Notes: generated by a model from the letters alone, not told the origin. A DNA stretch of 64,000 bases from Phorcus lineatus (GCA_921293015.1 OV121095.1:36491484-36555483), one strand, 5' to 3'. Shown: positions 48,313-59,609, counted from the stretch's first letter. Numbers and translations: made by a program.

Positions 48313-48653
48313 ACAGGCCCGTAGCACCAATTTCGAGAGTGGGGGGGCTGAAATTAGGGATTTGCTAGCTCGGGGAGGGTTGGAGGGGGGGGGGGGGGTA
48401 AGAATAACGTTTATACTTTATAGGTCATGACAGATTATTTATTTAAGAAAAACACCTGCTTACAACGTCGGTGAGACCAAATACAGGCATTTAATGTTCA
48501 CGTCACTCACAAAGTCATTAGTCCCTGTTGTGCTCAATGTTAGTGTCTATTTAACTACTTGTAGCATGCAATCAAAAAAAGTGGTTTTTTTCCGTAAAAT
48601 TATTGGGGGGGGGCTGAGCCCCCCCCAGGCCCCCCCGCTTGCTACCGGCCTGT
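48313..48653. mobile_element. TIR element with CAGGCC(C/G)GTAGC ends and poly-G tracts (MITE family E)
   Basis: Left end ACAGGCCCGTAGCACC and right end GCTTGCTACCGGCCTGT are inverted copies. G-rich left and C-rich right subterminal tracts extend the pairing. A 5-bp TGTTA may be the target duplication. Superfamily not assigned. Confidence 0.65.
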
Positions 48654-48758
48654 GTTAGTATCACCCAATCTACCAATACACGTCGATGATACTAAATGTC
48701 CTTATTGTTTTCCCCAAAAATGCATATATATCATTGGCTCTGGTTTCTAAATGATACA

Positions 48759-48889
48759 AAGGAGGTGGGGGGGGGGGGGGGGGGGGGGGTGAAAGCCAAA
48801 CATATAAAAGACAGGAGGCACAAGCTTTCAATAGCAAAGTTTAGTTACGTTTCAGGGAGCCTTAGCTCCCCTTCATCAGACCAAATGAC
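48759..48889 (-). mobile_element. Element H3 with hammerhead-like core and an 11-bp target duplication
   Basis: Minus strand: GTCATTTGGT-CTGATGA-AGGGGAGC-TAAG-GCTCCCT-GAAAC-GTAACTAAAC (CTGATGA at 48879-48873, GAAAC at 48853-48849), then sequence related to H1/H2 (ATGTTTGGCTTTCACC) and a C run ending ACCTCCTTT. A perfect 11-bp direct repeat TAAATGATACA flanks it at 48748-48758 and 48890-48900. A direct repeat of that length suggests retrotransposition-like integration. A closing helix III is poorer here. Confidence 0.75.
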
Positions 48890-49009
48890 TAAATGATACA
48901 GAAGTGTGAGATGGTGTACGTCTTCTTTCACTCTGCATATTTTGCGATGGGCACGGGGAGTTGATTGTGTCGATAACAATATTAATATGAGTAAATTCTT
49001 TGGTTTAGC

Positions 49010-49345
49010 TGTATTGATACATAGAGATTATTACCCAAGGAAGTGCGTCATGTGACTTATACAAAATGTGAATTAATATTTGGATTACCTGAGCGAGAGT
49101 GAAGGTTAAACAAAAATTTGCATGATTTTCGTAAAAATCATATGATACACTTCTTAAAGTAACAATTTCTTTATTACTGATTTTATTCCATTTCAATTCA
49201 CTTGAAATAATGTGCTACAGTTATGTCATGAAAAATGATTTATTACATCACAGATGATGAAATGCAGTGACCTGCGCTAAAACAATCGTTGCTAGGTAAA
49301 AGTGATATGTGTACATGTGCTTATATTGAAAATATGTCACTACCT
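49010..49345 (-). repeat. Dispersed repeat B, copy 2
   Basis: Reverse complement matches 29605-29800, with blocks such as GACATATTTTCAATATAAGC and TTCACTCTCGCTCAGGTAAT. Two TTCAC...TCATATGA parts in opposite orientation are visible inside, hinting at an internal inverted structure. Confidence 0.7.
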
Positions 49346-49543
49346 TAGATACGCCTTATATACAAGGTATATAATTTTGACAGCATTTTGGGGGGCTGAG
49401 AATGGGTCGCCTTATACATTGTAATATACTGTACTTATGTGTCATCCTTTTGGTAATATAAACCAATTATTTTGATTAACAGTCTTGATACGAACCAATT
49501 TTTCTGTTTTCCAGTGAGCGTTGGTCGATGTTAAAGTGGCACC

Positions 49544-49602
49544 ATGGAGTTAGAGGAGGTGTTGTTTGACAACAAGTACGACTTGTGTGAAATCATCGGA
49601 AA
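49544..49602 (+). CDS. CASK: First coding exon of a CASK-like MAGUK kinase
   Basis: The ATG at 49544 sits in a strong context (GGCACCATGG) and opens MELEEVLFDNKYDLCEIIGK up to the donor GGAAA|GTAAGT (49602/49603, phase 2). The motif VLFDNKYDLCEIIGK closely resembles VLFEDVYELCEVIGK at the start of animal CASK, immediately before the kinase glycine loop, and the exon end is where I recall the CASK gene having an intron. CASK is a membrane-associated guanylate kinase with an N-terminal CaMK-like domain that scaffolds synaptic and cell-junction complexes. An acceptor (TCTGTTTTCCAG|) at 49514 implies an untranslated upstream exon. The second exon (glycine loop) was not found in the remaining 14 kb. 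Confidence 0.72.
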
Positions 49603-49609
49603 GTAAGTT

Positions 49610-50238
49610 TATTATTTCATTTTTAATTAGATATGTACATATGTCTGGGATCGTTCCAGATCTTCATATAAGAAGTCTCTTCATCGAAATACATCACAAC
49701 ACAACACAACAAAATAGTTGCTATACATTGATCACTGTTGACAGATCATTTGCATACCACCAATAATAAATACATAATCATTTGTTTATAAGTTGAATAT
49801 CTTCGGACACCCTAAAAGCTGTTGATGTTAGAACTAAGGTCTTGAGGTCATTTAATCTTTGAAAATATAACACTTAAATGACACCTATGCCTTGTGAGTG
49901 TTTTTTTTTGGTTTTGACTGTTTGACATCATTGTTGGAAGGTTAGTATTTGATGAGGTTTTTCATAAAGCTAAAATGATGAATACATAAATGAATTTAAA
50001 AAAAATCTTTTTTTATTCACTTCATTTTGATACAATCAACAAAGTTTTGTACATTACGGTTGCTATGATGTGGTATATTATGTACGTACATCAGGTATGG
50101 CATGACTTACAATCAACATAGGGAAATGTATAAAACAAACTAATAATTAGATAGGTAGTATTTCTATAAAACTTCATTCAGAAACAGCATTCATATATCA
50201 GTCTTAAGAATATTCCACTTTTTGTTAAAATAATTAAT

Positions 50239-50296
<58 letters not shown>

Positions 50297-51189
50297 TTTT
50301 CAATTTGAAAAACGTGTTTCAGAATATCCTTATATATTGTGATATAAGGTTTTAAACCTTCATAACGTTCATAACGTAAATGTGACGTTAAGCTAACATC
50401 ATGATTCAACAAGTGCTTATTGTTGGTACTTTCTGTATACTTTTATATACCGGGTATGTATATATGTATACTGTTTACTGGTCAGGGAGCTTATAGTATT
50501 AGTGGTAGTAAAATTTATAATTCGATCATGTGTCACACGCATCATTTCAATTTTCATACAAAACATGGCATGCTGCAACATAAAACAATGCATCAAGCCA
50601 CAAACTTGCTTATGAGACACTAACAGAATAATAATTATTTGAATATAAGATATCAACACGATCAAATCAATGAGACTTCTCTTATAGTAGTCTCCTGTTC
50701 ATGAATGTTAGCAAAAATATTGCTAAAAATATGGTTTATTTTTACATCATTCAAATCCCTTGCTAATTGGACCATACATCATTATTTTCTTTTGTTCAGT
50801 TGACAAAACAAAGAGAACAAAAATCAAAACTTTTGAAAGATGAATGTTGAATGATAATTTTTTCTAATTTTTCAATTATTGTCAAATCCCAGTGCATTTT
50901 TATTTGCAAAAACCATGTAGAGTTTAAAACAAAGTTTTGTTCTTGAATCTTTCCCACCGTTAAATGCTAAATTTTGTCTAAAACTTTTGTTTCATCTGTT
51001 CATTTTTGTTTTGTGCATATTTACCTTACCTGTATACACATATCATGTTGTAAGCATGCAATATTGTTCTTATCATATTATTTTTTTCAGGTATTCATGT
51101 GTGCCTTTTAGCATTTCATTTCCAGGTTTTCTTTCAGGACAAATGTTGCATATTTAATCCAAAGTATATGGTATCCTTTTTCCTATAAA
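49610..51189. other. CASK-like intron 1, first part
   Basis: No exon seen. It contains the (AAT)n array at 50238-50293 and A+T-rich filler. Confidence 0.4.
50238..50293. repeat. (AAT)n microsatellite
   Basis: About 18 AAT triplets, giving a spurious poly-Ile frame on the minus strand. Confidence 0.95.
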
Positions 51190-51560
51190 TATCATGCTGA
51201 CATGTTAAAAGGACAGTCGGGCTATTTTTTGTGGGTACGAAATTTGAGTAGATCGACATTCAAGTTTATACATGAATGTTTTCAGTACATGATTATAACA
51301 TAAGAAAATTGAAACATGTTGGTAAACTATCTGTAATATTTCAGTATTTTGGATTTCTCAATTTGATAAATGAGAGTGCACATGCAGTGAAATAAGATAA
51401 TCAGAAGTGTCGCCATTCAGGGGCGTTACAAGTGTGAAAAACCTTACTATGGCATAACAAGGCATTGTTATTGGTCTTATATGAATCATTTGTAAATATG
51501 TTGATATTCTATCCATACATATAAGTTATCTTGATAATGCTGTAAAATTAGTAAAAGTAC
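51190..51560 (+). repeat. Dispersed repeat C, copy 2 (uninterrupted)
   Basis: Matches 33725-33909 joined to 34251-34440. The single ACATGCAGT near 51381 marks the site where copy 1 took in the 341-bp element. Confidence 0.75.
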
Positions 51561-51569
51561 ATTTTTGGC

Positions 51570-51845
51570 CGTTCTCTCCCAGCAAAGGTAGCTCCGTAAT
51601 AAATGCCTATACAACCTCTGTCTTAATACGAACGTTTCTTGGTCTAGAAATAAAGAAACCTGATTGGATGCAATTAAAGTTAGTTGTGCAATTAGCGACG
51701 CCATTTTAGCTTTCAGAAAGCTAAATCTTATTCAAATATGCACTTTGCACTTTCTTTACAGAACACTTTTGCCTTATTTAGCAACTGCATCGTTGCATAT
51801 ACATGTGTGACAACAAATATGTTATCCATGCATGCCGTGTATTTT
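51570..51845 (-). mobile_element. Truncated copy of MITE family A
   Basis: CGTTCTCTCCCAGCAAAGGT and AGCTCCGTAATAAATGCC match the family A end, followed by CCTGATTGGATGCAATTAAA and GTTGTGCAATTAGCGACGCC, which match the inside of 20573-21032 in reverse order. The other inverted end is missing. No gene is seen between this and 53420. Confidence 0.75.
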
Positions 51846-53426
51846 GTTTTTTAAATTTTTTGTGTGATAATCATGTAGTATGTCATGATTTTCACTCGTA
51901 AAGTTTTGAAATTTTGTTTTGTTACCTCAACCTTTAAAAATGAAATACATTTGTGGGCCAGATAATTTTAATATTTATTTCGTAAAGAACAATTACCAAA
52001 CTACTATTCTCTCTCAATTGAATACTTTGAATTTCAGTTTGCAACTCACTCAAACTTAATTCTGTACTTACCATTATGTTTTAATTCCTCACTTGGGAAT
52101 GAGGACATTTCTCCTCCTTCCTAAACAATGAAAACACTGATTAACTCTGGAATTTTTTAATGAACATTTGACGCCTCCACCTGAATGAGTTTTCAAGTGA
52201 ATTAGCTGTCATCTTCATTGAAACCGTTGGTTTCTTTTTGAGAATATTTAGAAGATATTTTTTACTTCTTTAAATGATAAACCTAAAATGATTTTTTGAC
52301 ATTTTCAAATGCACAAATCAATCAGATTTGTCATTTCATCTTCATGTTCCAAGTTTCAAGTTGGAGAAAATCGTTGAGAGAGGTTCCATGCTTCACAGAG
52401 CTAAATGAACCTATTTCACTTTTTCTTCAACTTAATTGGTCTTTTGAGTTCTATTAGTTTTTATTTTGCATTCTGAATAGTTTCTGGCGTGAAGAAAAAA
52501 GTTCTCTTTTGAGTTTTTACTCATTTTGGTTATAGTCCTATATTCAAATCATTCAAGTTTAGAGTTTCTTACAAGCATATCATGCATGTGAAAAGGATTT
52601 GATGAATCAGCAAAAATACTGAACAGGTTCCCGTGGTATTATAGATTACTCTTCAGGGTGCGTTATGCCTTTGAAAAGGGTTTAATAGCTTTGCAAAAAG
52701 AATTCTCTTCAGAGTAAATGTAGAAGTGTGAAACATCTGTGAATTTTACCTTGAATAGACTGTCTGTCATGTTTGTCTGATGAAAACATCGTCGAGGGAT
52801 TCCAGCTTATTTTATCTTCACAGAAACATGAAACATTCTTATTACAGGTTATTGAGAAACAGAGTGAATCTTTCCTAAACTGGACATCATACTCCCCAGG
52901 GAATTGGTTCCAGTTCTGCACAATGGGATCATGCGTCTTTTTGAACATGAAAGTGTTTGTAGCTGTCTGACAGCTGGCCTGGTAACTTCAGATGTCGGCT
53001 CCCTATGGTGTTGAGATCTGTTTTGTGACCGGAAACTTTTGACTTATTTACAATGGTAGGATGGTAGATGCAAAATGTGTAGAAAGGGACAAAGAAAATA
53101 CTTACAAGCTTTCCAATTTGGGGTATTTCTGGTTTTATGTCCACAGGCAAAACTTCTTTGAATAATTAAACTTATTACTTAATGACAATGACTTAATTAG
53201 TGCTGGACCTACAGAGACCATAACTTGGAAAATGTACAAAGGAACAAAGGAGTATACTATAGAGTTTTTATAAAAGAGAAAATTCCAATCGGTTGTATTT
53301 CTGGATCAGTTCTTCCTTAGCTAAAATACTTAAGATAATTAAACTGATTAATCAATTCCCATGCGTGTTTGACTTGCAGAGATCATAAGTTGGAAAGACA
53401 GAGTACATAGAAATTGAGTGAAAGAG

Positions 53427-53870
53427 CAGTCTGATTAAAATCGACCATGTTCTGAAGAATAAAAGTTTCAAAATATTGACTATACCGAGATTCGAACTCT
53501 ATATGTGTAGGCTATCTTCTCCACTAGGTCTGACCGCACCCTACTGTAGCGCACGTTCTAACGTAAACACAGCTAACCAATCACAATGCGTGCGGCAAAA
53601 GCCTTCGGTATCAGTAGCTAGGGGCAAGTAACTCTCATTCACCATTCGTTAACATTGACTGCTGCTATCCTTATTTTAAACGCGATGATGCGATTGGTTC
53701 GCTTATGACTAGGTTTTGTATGCTCTAAACTGGCGTCAGCACGTGCGCTACAGTAGGGTGCGGTCAGACCTAGTGGAGAAGATAGCCTACACATATAGAG
53801 TTCGAATCTCGGTAGAGTCAATGTTTTGAAACTTATATTCTTCGGAACATGGTCGATTTTAATCAGACTG
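53427..53870. mobile_element. Non-autonomous TIR element (MITE family F), complete, 444 bp
   Basis: Inverted ends of about 135 bp start CAGTCTGATTAAAATCGACC and include ACCGAGATTCGAACTCTATA and CTAGGTCTGACCGCACCC with only a few mismatches. A perfect 9-bp direct repeat GTGAAAGAG flanks it at 53418-53426 and 53871-53879. Very long inverted ends with a 9-bp duplication fit Mutator-like elements. CpG-rich ends contrast with the flanks. No coding capacity. Confidence 0.92.
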
Positions 53871-54399
53871 GTGAAAGAGTATACTTTAGAGCTTTTATTT
53901 ACAGTTGGTTGTATTTCTGCTTCAATATTTCTTCAGCAAAAGATCCTTTAAGTAATTAGGTTATTAATTAATGATAACTTCAGAGTGAACTTACAGAGAT
54001 CATAATAATATAGCAAACCATAATGGACTCTTAGCTAAAATCTGGTTTTCTTCAGAATACAGAAAGTATATATGCGAGTTATAAATGTCAAGTGATTAAG
54101 TGAAGAACTGTCAATAAAGTATATGGTGTCAAGATTATGAAATTGAAACTAAAGCTGAAATAGTATATTTAAGGACACAGACTTATTAAGCTTTCGATGC
54201 AGTAGTTCGAAGATTTAGATCACTTAAAACCATAATGTCCCCTTTAACATTACGCCTATGGGAAAAAAATGATATGTCTTCAAATGAAAGAGCGGACTTT
54301 GTACGATATATTTAGCGCGATGTTACGGACAGATTGTACACAGAATGAGCGATTTCAACGGATTTAAAAATCCCGCTGGTGGCCAGCGGAAATTCGCTG

Positions 54400-54504
54400 T
54401 TGACATAATCTAGGTCAAAGCCCAGTGCGCATGTCCGGACATATGGGAATCACCAACGTAACTGGTTCGCGCGTTTGTATGCGCACAGTGACAGCAAAAA
54501 CAAC
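54400..54504 (+). promoter_or_regulatory. CpG-containing promoter of the 59-codon gene
   Basis: NRF1-like GTGCGCATG and GTATGCGCACAGTG motifs sit about 80 and 20 bp before the ATG in a locally CpG-rich patch without a TATA box. Confidence 0.45.
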
Positions 54505-54870
54505 ATGGCTGCACTTGCTGAGTTTGTCTGCGGGCGAATTTTGAGCGATGTAATTTCCCGAGGAGGACGGCTGGGCTTTAGTCACGAGATGCCGAGGAAA
54601 CAACTGCTAAATGCCTGGTAAGAATTCCAAAGATACTCTTGCTGTGAACGTCGCAAAATTGAGATTTTCATAGCTGACACTAGAATATGACCCGTCATGT
54701 CTAGGCCTATTTCACTCTTAATTGTTAAAAAAGGTCCACTTCAATTCAGTTATTAATCATAACTTACATAACAAAATCATTATTTAATCATTGATTTTTA
54801 CAGGTCTAAATCCTTTCACGTGGACAGATGGGCTACTTGCTTCAGGGATGAGAACACACCGGATGAATGA
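54505..54870 (+). CDS. Two-exon small protein, 59 aa, unrecognised
   Basis: Exon 1 (54505-54617) starts at an ATG in AACATGG and ends at a strong donor CCTG|GTAAGA. Exon 2 (54804-54870) follows the acceptor TTTTTACAG| and stays in frame to TGA. The 59 residues read MAALAEFVCGRILSDVISRG, GRLGFSHEMPRKQLLNAW, SKSFHVDRWATCFRDENTPD and a final E. There is no signal peptide or clear membrane segment; the C terminus is acidic. It lies in the presumed first intron of the CASK-like gene, same strand. It could also be the start of a longer transcript with alternative exons. I do not recognise the family. Confidence 0.5.
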
Positions 54871-54899
54871 TTATTTTTATCTGCTTCAGATGTGCGTAT

Positions 54900-57010
54900 A
54901 CATTACATAATGAGGTCCGAATATTAACATTGGTTTTCTCAATTAAAACTAATAAAATTATTAATCTAGTATTCATTAAATTTGTATCAAATTAGTAGAA
55001 AAGTAAAAATATTTTTATGCAACATATTTTTCAAGAGAAATCTGTTTAGTAAATAAGTATAAATTACTATTTGTTGTAATTATTCATCGAAATGTATGAC
55101 GCTTTTGTGTATATAATTCTCAGTGATATGTGTTGATTTTACTTTATCTCGATTATATAAAAATTAATGAAGTGAGCCTTTATAAAAATGATGAATAACC
55201 ATAAATGTAAAACATTCTTGTCTTTATCTTGTAGATTTATTTATTGTGATTTGATTTTGTATGCTCTCGAGTCAGCAGAATTTCAAATTAATAATAATCA
55301 GTAAATCTCTGCAAATAGATGTGTGAGGGAATTAGAGGAAGTGCCACAGATGTCCATATACACTACCAGGATTCAGAGTCTTTGACCTTCTTTTTGGATG
55401 GCCTGAAGCAAAGCTTGGGTGAGTTTTGCAATTGGCAAGTACAAATGTGTAGTAAATTATTGGACTGTGCAATAAATATTGCAAGAATTTTTTTTTATTG
55501 CAATACATAACAGTAAATAATTTCAAGTCATATTTATTCAGAAAGCTTGTTCTGATTTGCTTAATGTGTAAGAAAAGCTCTTTTGCAGTGCAAAAAAAGT
55601 GATTGTTAACAATTTTTAAATGTATATGCCATCAAAATGTACTTGCATGCTTTATCATTTTAGTAATGGTCTTTATTTTGAAAGATCTCAAGGCATTTTA
55701 TCAAATGTATAATGTTTTTAACTGAAGAAAGAAGTATAAAAAGTTAGATATAGAGTTCTTTCAATATATTGCAATTTATTGCATTGAAAAAACTTGTTCA
55801 ATACTCAGTCCTAGTTGTTTAATTCAAATTTATCATTAAAAGCATTTTATCAACTATTTAAATAATTGAGCCATTGCACTAAGAAACATTTGGTTTTTAT
55901 TGTTTCTGTATTAAGTTTTTTACTCAGAAAACAATGTACTCTATTTTGAATAAACATATTGTTTTTATTCATAGGCAAGAAACATATTGATTGACTGAAA
56001 TTGAAATAATCTCAAATAGCCTTTGTAAACTATTGAATTTAAAGGCTTATTATGTGTATGAACATTGAGTGTGCTCAAATGTTTTGACTGTATTGGCAAT
56101 TAAGGAAATTGCAAAACAATTACTGTACTTTCAGGCATAGTTACTTTTGAGATGACATCTCATTTATATAAGGATCATGTCTTGACAATGGCATTTAAAA
56201 ATTTGTCAAAGTTGACACTGCATTCAATCATGTTTATTGACAGTCTTGAGGGAAATTTACCCCCAATTGAAAAGTGTTGTAGTTTTGGAAAGTAAGAATT
56301 GAAGTGTCTTCTGTCATATTTGTAACTACTTTCTAATCATTTTTCAAGCAAAGTTATTTTGTTTTGATCATTTAAAATTTTTAAAATTTATTTTCCAGAT
56401 GTTCATCATGTGTAGCAGTTTTAATTTCCATTTATCCCTCCTGAAAAGTGGCAGTCATAGTATCATCAAGGTAAATAATTAATTAAATTTAATTTAATTC
56501 AGTTAACCATATTTTATTAACCTACATTCTCTTGCGTGGTTTATATTTGTATTATTTCAAATTGAATTTAATTGAAATTGAAGGTGATTTTGGTAATCTA
56601 AACATATAGGTTACATATATATTCTTGACAAATATCATTGGCTATTCATTGCATGTTTCTTTTTATCTTGTCAGTACCGATCATGACTCATGAAGGCTCA
56701 AGACTATAAAACTCATGAAAATAGAAATAAAATTGAATTTAGCGGGTGTTTTTTATTTATCATTTTTATATATTTAAAACCGATGTTCAAATAACTAAGT
56801 TTTTCACAACTAGGCCTTTTTAAAGGTAAAAATAATTTTTGTTAGCAATAGTGTGATTTCTTATAATTTCTTTTATTTTAATAGTTTAATTTGTAAGTTG
56901 AGACAAAGGTAGATTTTATATTAAAATTACATGAGTTTGTTCATATTCTGCCATGATTCTGAAATCAGCATGCTTATGGTAGTCAGTATCTAACCTTTCT
57001 TGTTTTGTTT
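54900..57010. other. Possible further exons of the 54.5-kb transcript, otherwise intronic
   Basis: Candidate exons are about 55319-55414 (donor-like GCTTG|GGTGAG) and 56399-56470 (acceptor TTTTCCAG|, donor ATCAAG|GTAAAT). Each has stops in most frames, so they would be untranslated. A+T-rich otherwise. Confidence 0.25.
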
Positions 57011-57014
57011 CAGA

Positions 57015-57385
57015 AAGTTTGAAGAAAGCTGTTTGTAGCAGATCACCACTGTTCTGTAACAAGTTTTCATCAAGAAATGTATGGAAGAAGGAGATAGATT
57101 GTTATTTTCTTTCATCCTATAGCAGACCCATCATGTGCTTTTGGGACTATCATGGAGACCAAAATGAACTTCTTTATGTGTAATTTAATCAAGTGACATT
57201 TACATAGTAATGTGATGAGTAACTTTACCTAGAGTTTATTTGAAAATCTGTGGGAGACCAAGGTTCGAAGCTTATCAACTCTGTTATGGTCATGTCACTG
57301 TCATCCTAACCTGCTTATGTCATTATATGTATATTATCTTTTAAATCAGTAAAATAATGTTTTCAGCAGTAAATAAATAAATTCA
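57015..57385 (+). other. Possible non-coding terminal exon with poly(A) signal
   Basis: A strong acceptor CTTGTTTTGTTTCAG| at 57014 is followed by mixed-composition sequence and overlapping AATAAA signals near 57371-57381, just before a SINE. This would suit the 3' end of the transcript starting at 54.4 kb. Confidence 0.3.
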
Positions 57386-57394
57386 CTGTCAGAC

Positions 57395-57690
57395 CTATGA
57401 AGCCAGATGGGTTAATGGCATAGCCCATTATCCATTATCAGTGATCAAGCTGAGTCTGTGGTGTGAATACTGCCACAGACTCAGCAAGTTTGTCTGAAGT
57501 ACAGGTCTTGGTGCAATGCTACACTGGTTTTCAGCACAGTTTCACTCATGGTTCACTTGTTCCAGCAGTTGATCGCAAGTTTCACTGCAATGCATAGCCA
57601 CAATGATACTAGAAGTTGTTCTATATATAAGTGAAAATTTCTTGCAACGGCGGCTTCAAAAAAACCCATATCACCTCACGTTGCCTACTA
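57395..57690 (+). mobile_element. tRNA-derived SINE (family S), second copy
   Basis: The body matches 41711-42030: GGTGCAATGCTACACTGG, GTTTCACTGCAATGCATAGC, CACAATG, ATATAAGTGAAA and the tail CCCATATCACCTCACGTTGCC. The tRNA-like head is more decayed here, and a hairpin CTGTGG ... CCACAG sits near 57458-57480. Confidence 0.7.
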
Positions 57691-58175
57691 CTGCACCCCA
57701 AAAGTTAGAGATGTGACATTTTGGGTGAGTAAGTTTCATGTCAATTGACAATATTTTCAAAGCTGAATATATGTATCGATGAAGTGGGAAAATTTACTGA
57801 TTTGAATTTTGAAATAAAATAGATTTAATCAATTAACCATCCATGTTATTTTTTATGTGATATTATATATAATTATATATGTTTATTGTTAACCCATATT
57901 TGTAATGCCATATAGGCAGAAATCTGTTAAGTCATAAACAATTCCAAGAACAAGAGAGCATTTTTGGATCAAGAGAAACATGAAAACAATGTTGTAAAGA
58001 ATTTTCAACCTGCTTCAGTCACTGTAATAAGCACTGGTAATTTTTTGTTGCAGATGTATTCAATTCCAAGCAACAATGATGTCATAGTCTTTCTCCCTGT
58101 GATTATTTAGTTTGGTTTTTGTAGATGATATTTAAAATTTGATTTACAATTGATTTGAATTGGGTCTTCATATAC

Positions 58176-58558
58176 TACGGTGGCATATTAGGGCCATCTG
58201 TTTTTTTATTTTTATCTTGAAATTTCAAGAAAAAAATTGAAATTTCAACATGTCTATCTTGAAATTTCAAGATGATAAGTTGAAATTTCAAGATATTAAG
58301 TTGAAATTTCAAGATGATAAGTTGAAATTTCAAGATACTTATGTTGAAATTTCAAGATAAATAAGTTTAAATTGATAAGTTGAAATTTCAACTTAATATC
58401 TTGAAATTTCAACTTATCATCTTGAAATTTCAACTTATCATCTTGAAATTTCAACTTATCATCTTGAAATTTCAAGATGGATATGTTGAAATTTCAACTT
58501 TTTTCTTGAAATTTCAAGATAAAAATAAAAAAACAGATGGCCCTAATATGCCACCGTA
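58176..58558. mobile_element. Foldback element with 14 TTGAAATTTCAA palindromes, 383 bp
   Basis: Outer inverted ends TACGGTGGCATATTAGGGCC...TGTTTTTTTATTTTTATC are perfect over about 50 bp. The interior is 14 copies of the 12-bp palindrome TTGAAATTTCAA spaced by 7-10 bp of AAGATGATAAG / CTTATCATCTT type. The whole element folds on itself. A possible target duplication (ATATAC/ATATAG) is imperfect. No coding capacity. Confidence 0.9.
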
Positions 58559-59001
58559 ATATAGTATTCACTTGGAAAAGAATAGGTTACACATGTATCA
58601 ACTAAAAAAACTCTCCTCTAATAATGTTCAAATTTATTTAAATATTTGAAGACAAAACGTGAACAAGTAGAGAGAGGTTAAAAAAATAACATAAACATAA
58701 AATAAATAAATAAATCTATAAATTTCATTTACATAAGTTAGATGCACTTGAATGAATAGCCACACCTTTATTTTATTTTGATTATATCTCACTATCATGA
58801 TTCATGAACAGTAATTTGTCGGTATTATTTAACATAATCATTTTATTATTTATTTTATTTTATTTGGATAACAACTATTGTATGTTTTCGTATAGGTCTA
58901 GTTGAAAAAAGAATATCGATTCGCTCTAGTCTGCGTTGGGTATGAATTTTCACAGGACTCAATTTCGCACGGCACTAGAATTCAAGGGAAGCAACTCTTT
59001 T

Positions 59002-59112
59002 ATTTCATCCATCCTCCACGCAGGCGGTCTGCGCACCTCGGACTTCCGCCTTCGTAGTGCTTACAGACCCCTGCCGGTATCCGGCATAAATGCACTGCTC
59101 AAATCGAGCAGT
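59002..59112. repeat. Hairpin-forming 110-bp repeat G, copy 1
   Basis: The first 74 bp match 63683-63755 with one substitution and one indel. Inside, GCAGGCGGTCTG pairs with CAGACCCCTGC across about 32 bases. The copy ends in a hairpin CTGCTC-AAATC-GAGCAG. It lies in a CpG-rich patch. Confidence 0.7.
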
Positions 59113-59391
59113 CCGTGGTTCTCCAGTTCAAATTAGTATAAACAACATTTTTGATATCTTGAAATGACGAGACGGAACTTTATAAGAGTTTCTTTTAATA
59201 ATTATCTGTCTAATGTGAATTAATTGGATATCTAATGTCGAACTATTTGAAATCGCGGCGGTAAACAGTTTACATAGCAGCACGCTGGTTTGTTTGACAA
59301 CACGGACATGTGGGTGTGTAAAAATAGATTAATTTGGGTTCGATTGGAAAAATAAAGTCGATTTCATTAGTGTTTTGAAAGCATTTCTCAC

Positions 59392-59600
59392 CTTTATTTA
59401 TTTGAATCCAACGCGAACATTGTGAGGCTTTAGAGAACGCCAAATGAATCTCATCAAAATCATCTCGGAACCTCAAAAGCCAGCATATCCCGCAATAGAC
59501 CGATCCATTAAGCCCCGCCCCCTAACGACCGCCCCTAGCAACCGCAAACCTCGGACAAACATGCGGAAGTGTCCGACACATGTGTTTTTGAGTATTCTGC
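59392..59600 (-). promoter_or_regulatory. CpG-rich promoter and non-coding first exon, minus strand
   Basis: GC-box-like GGGGGCGGGGCTTA on the minus strand and dense CpG mark a promoter. A strong donor AATAAAG|GTGAGA ends a putative exon at 59392. The frame through the exon lacks an ATG and short upstream frames close quickly, so it is probably untranslated. The gene would run leftward against the CASK-like intron. No second exon was identified. Confidence 0.4.
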
Positions 59601-59609
59601 CGACGACTA

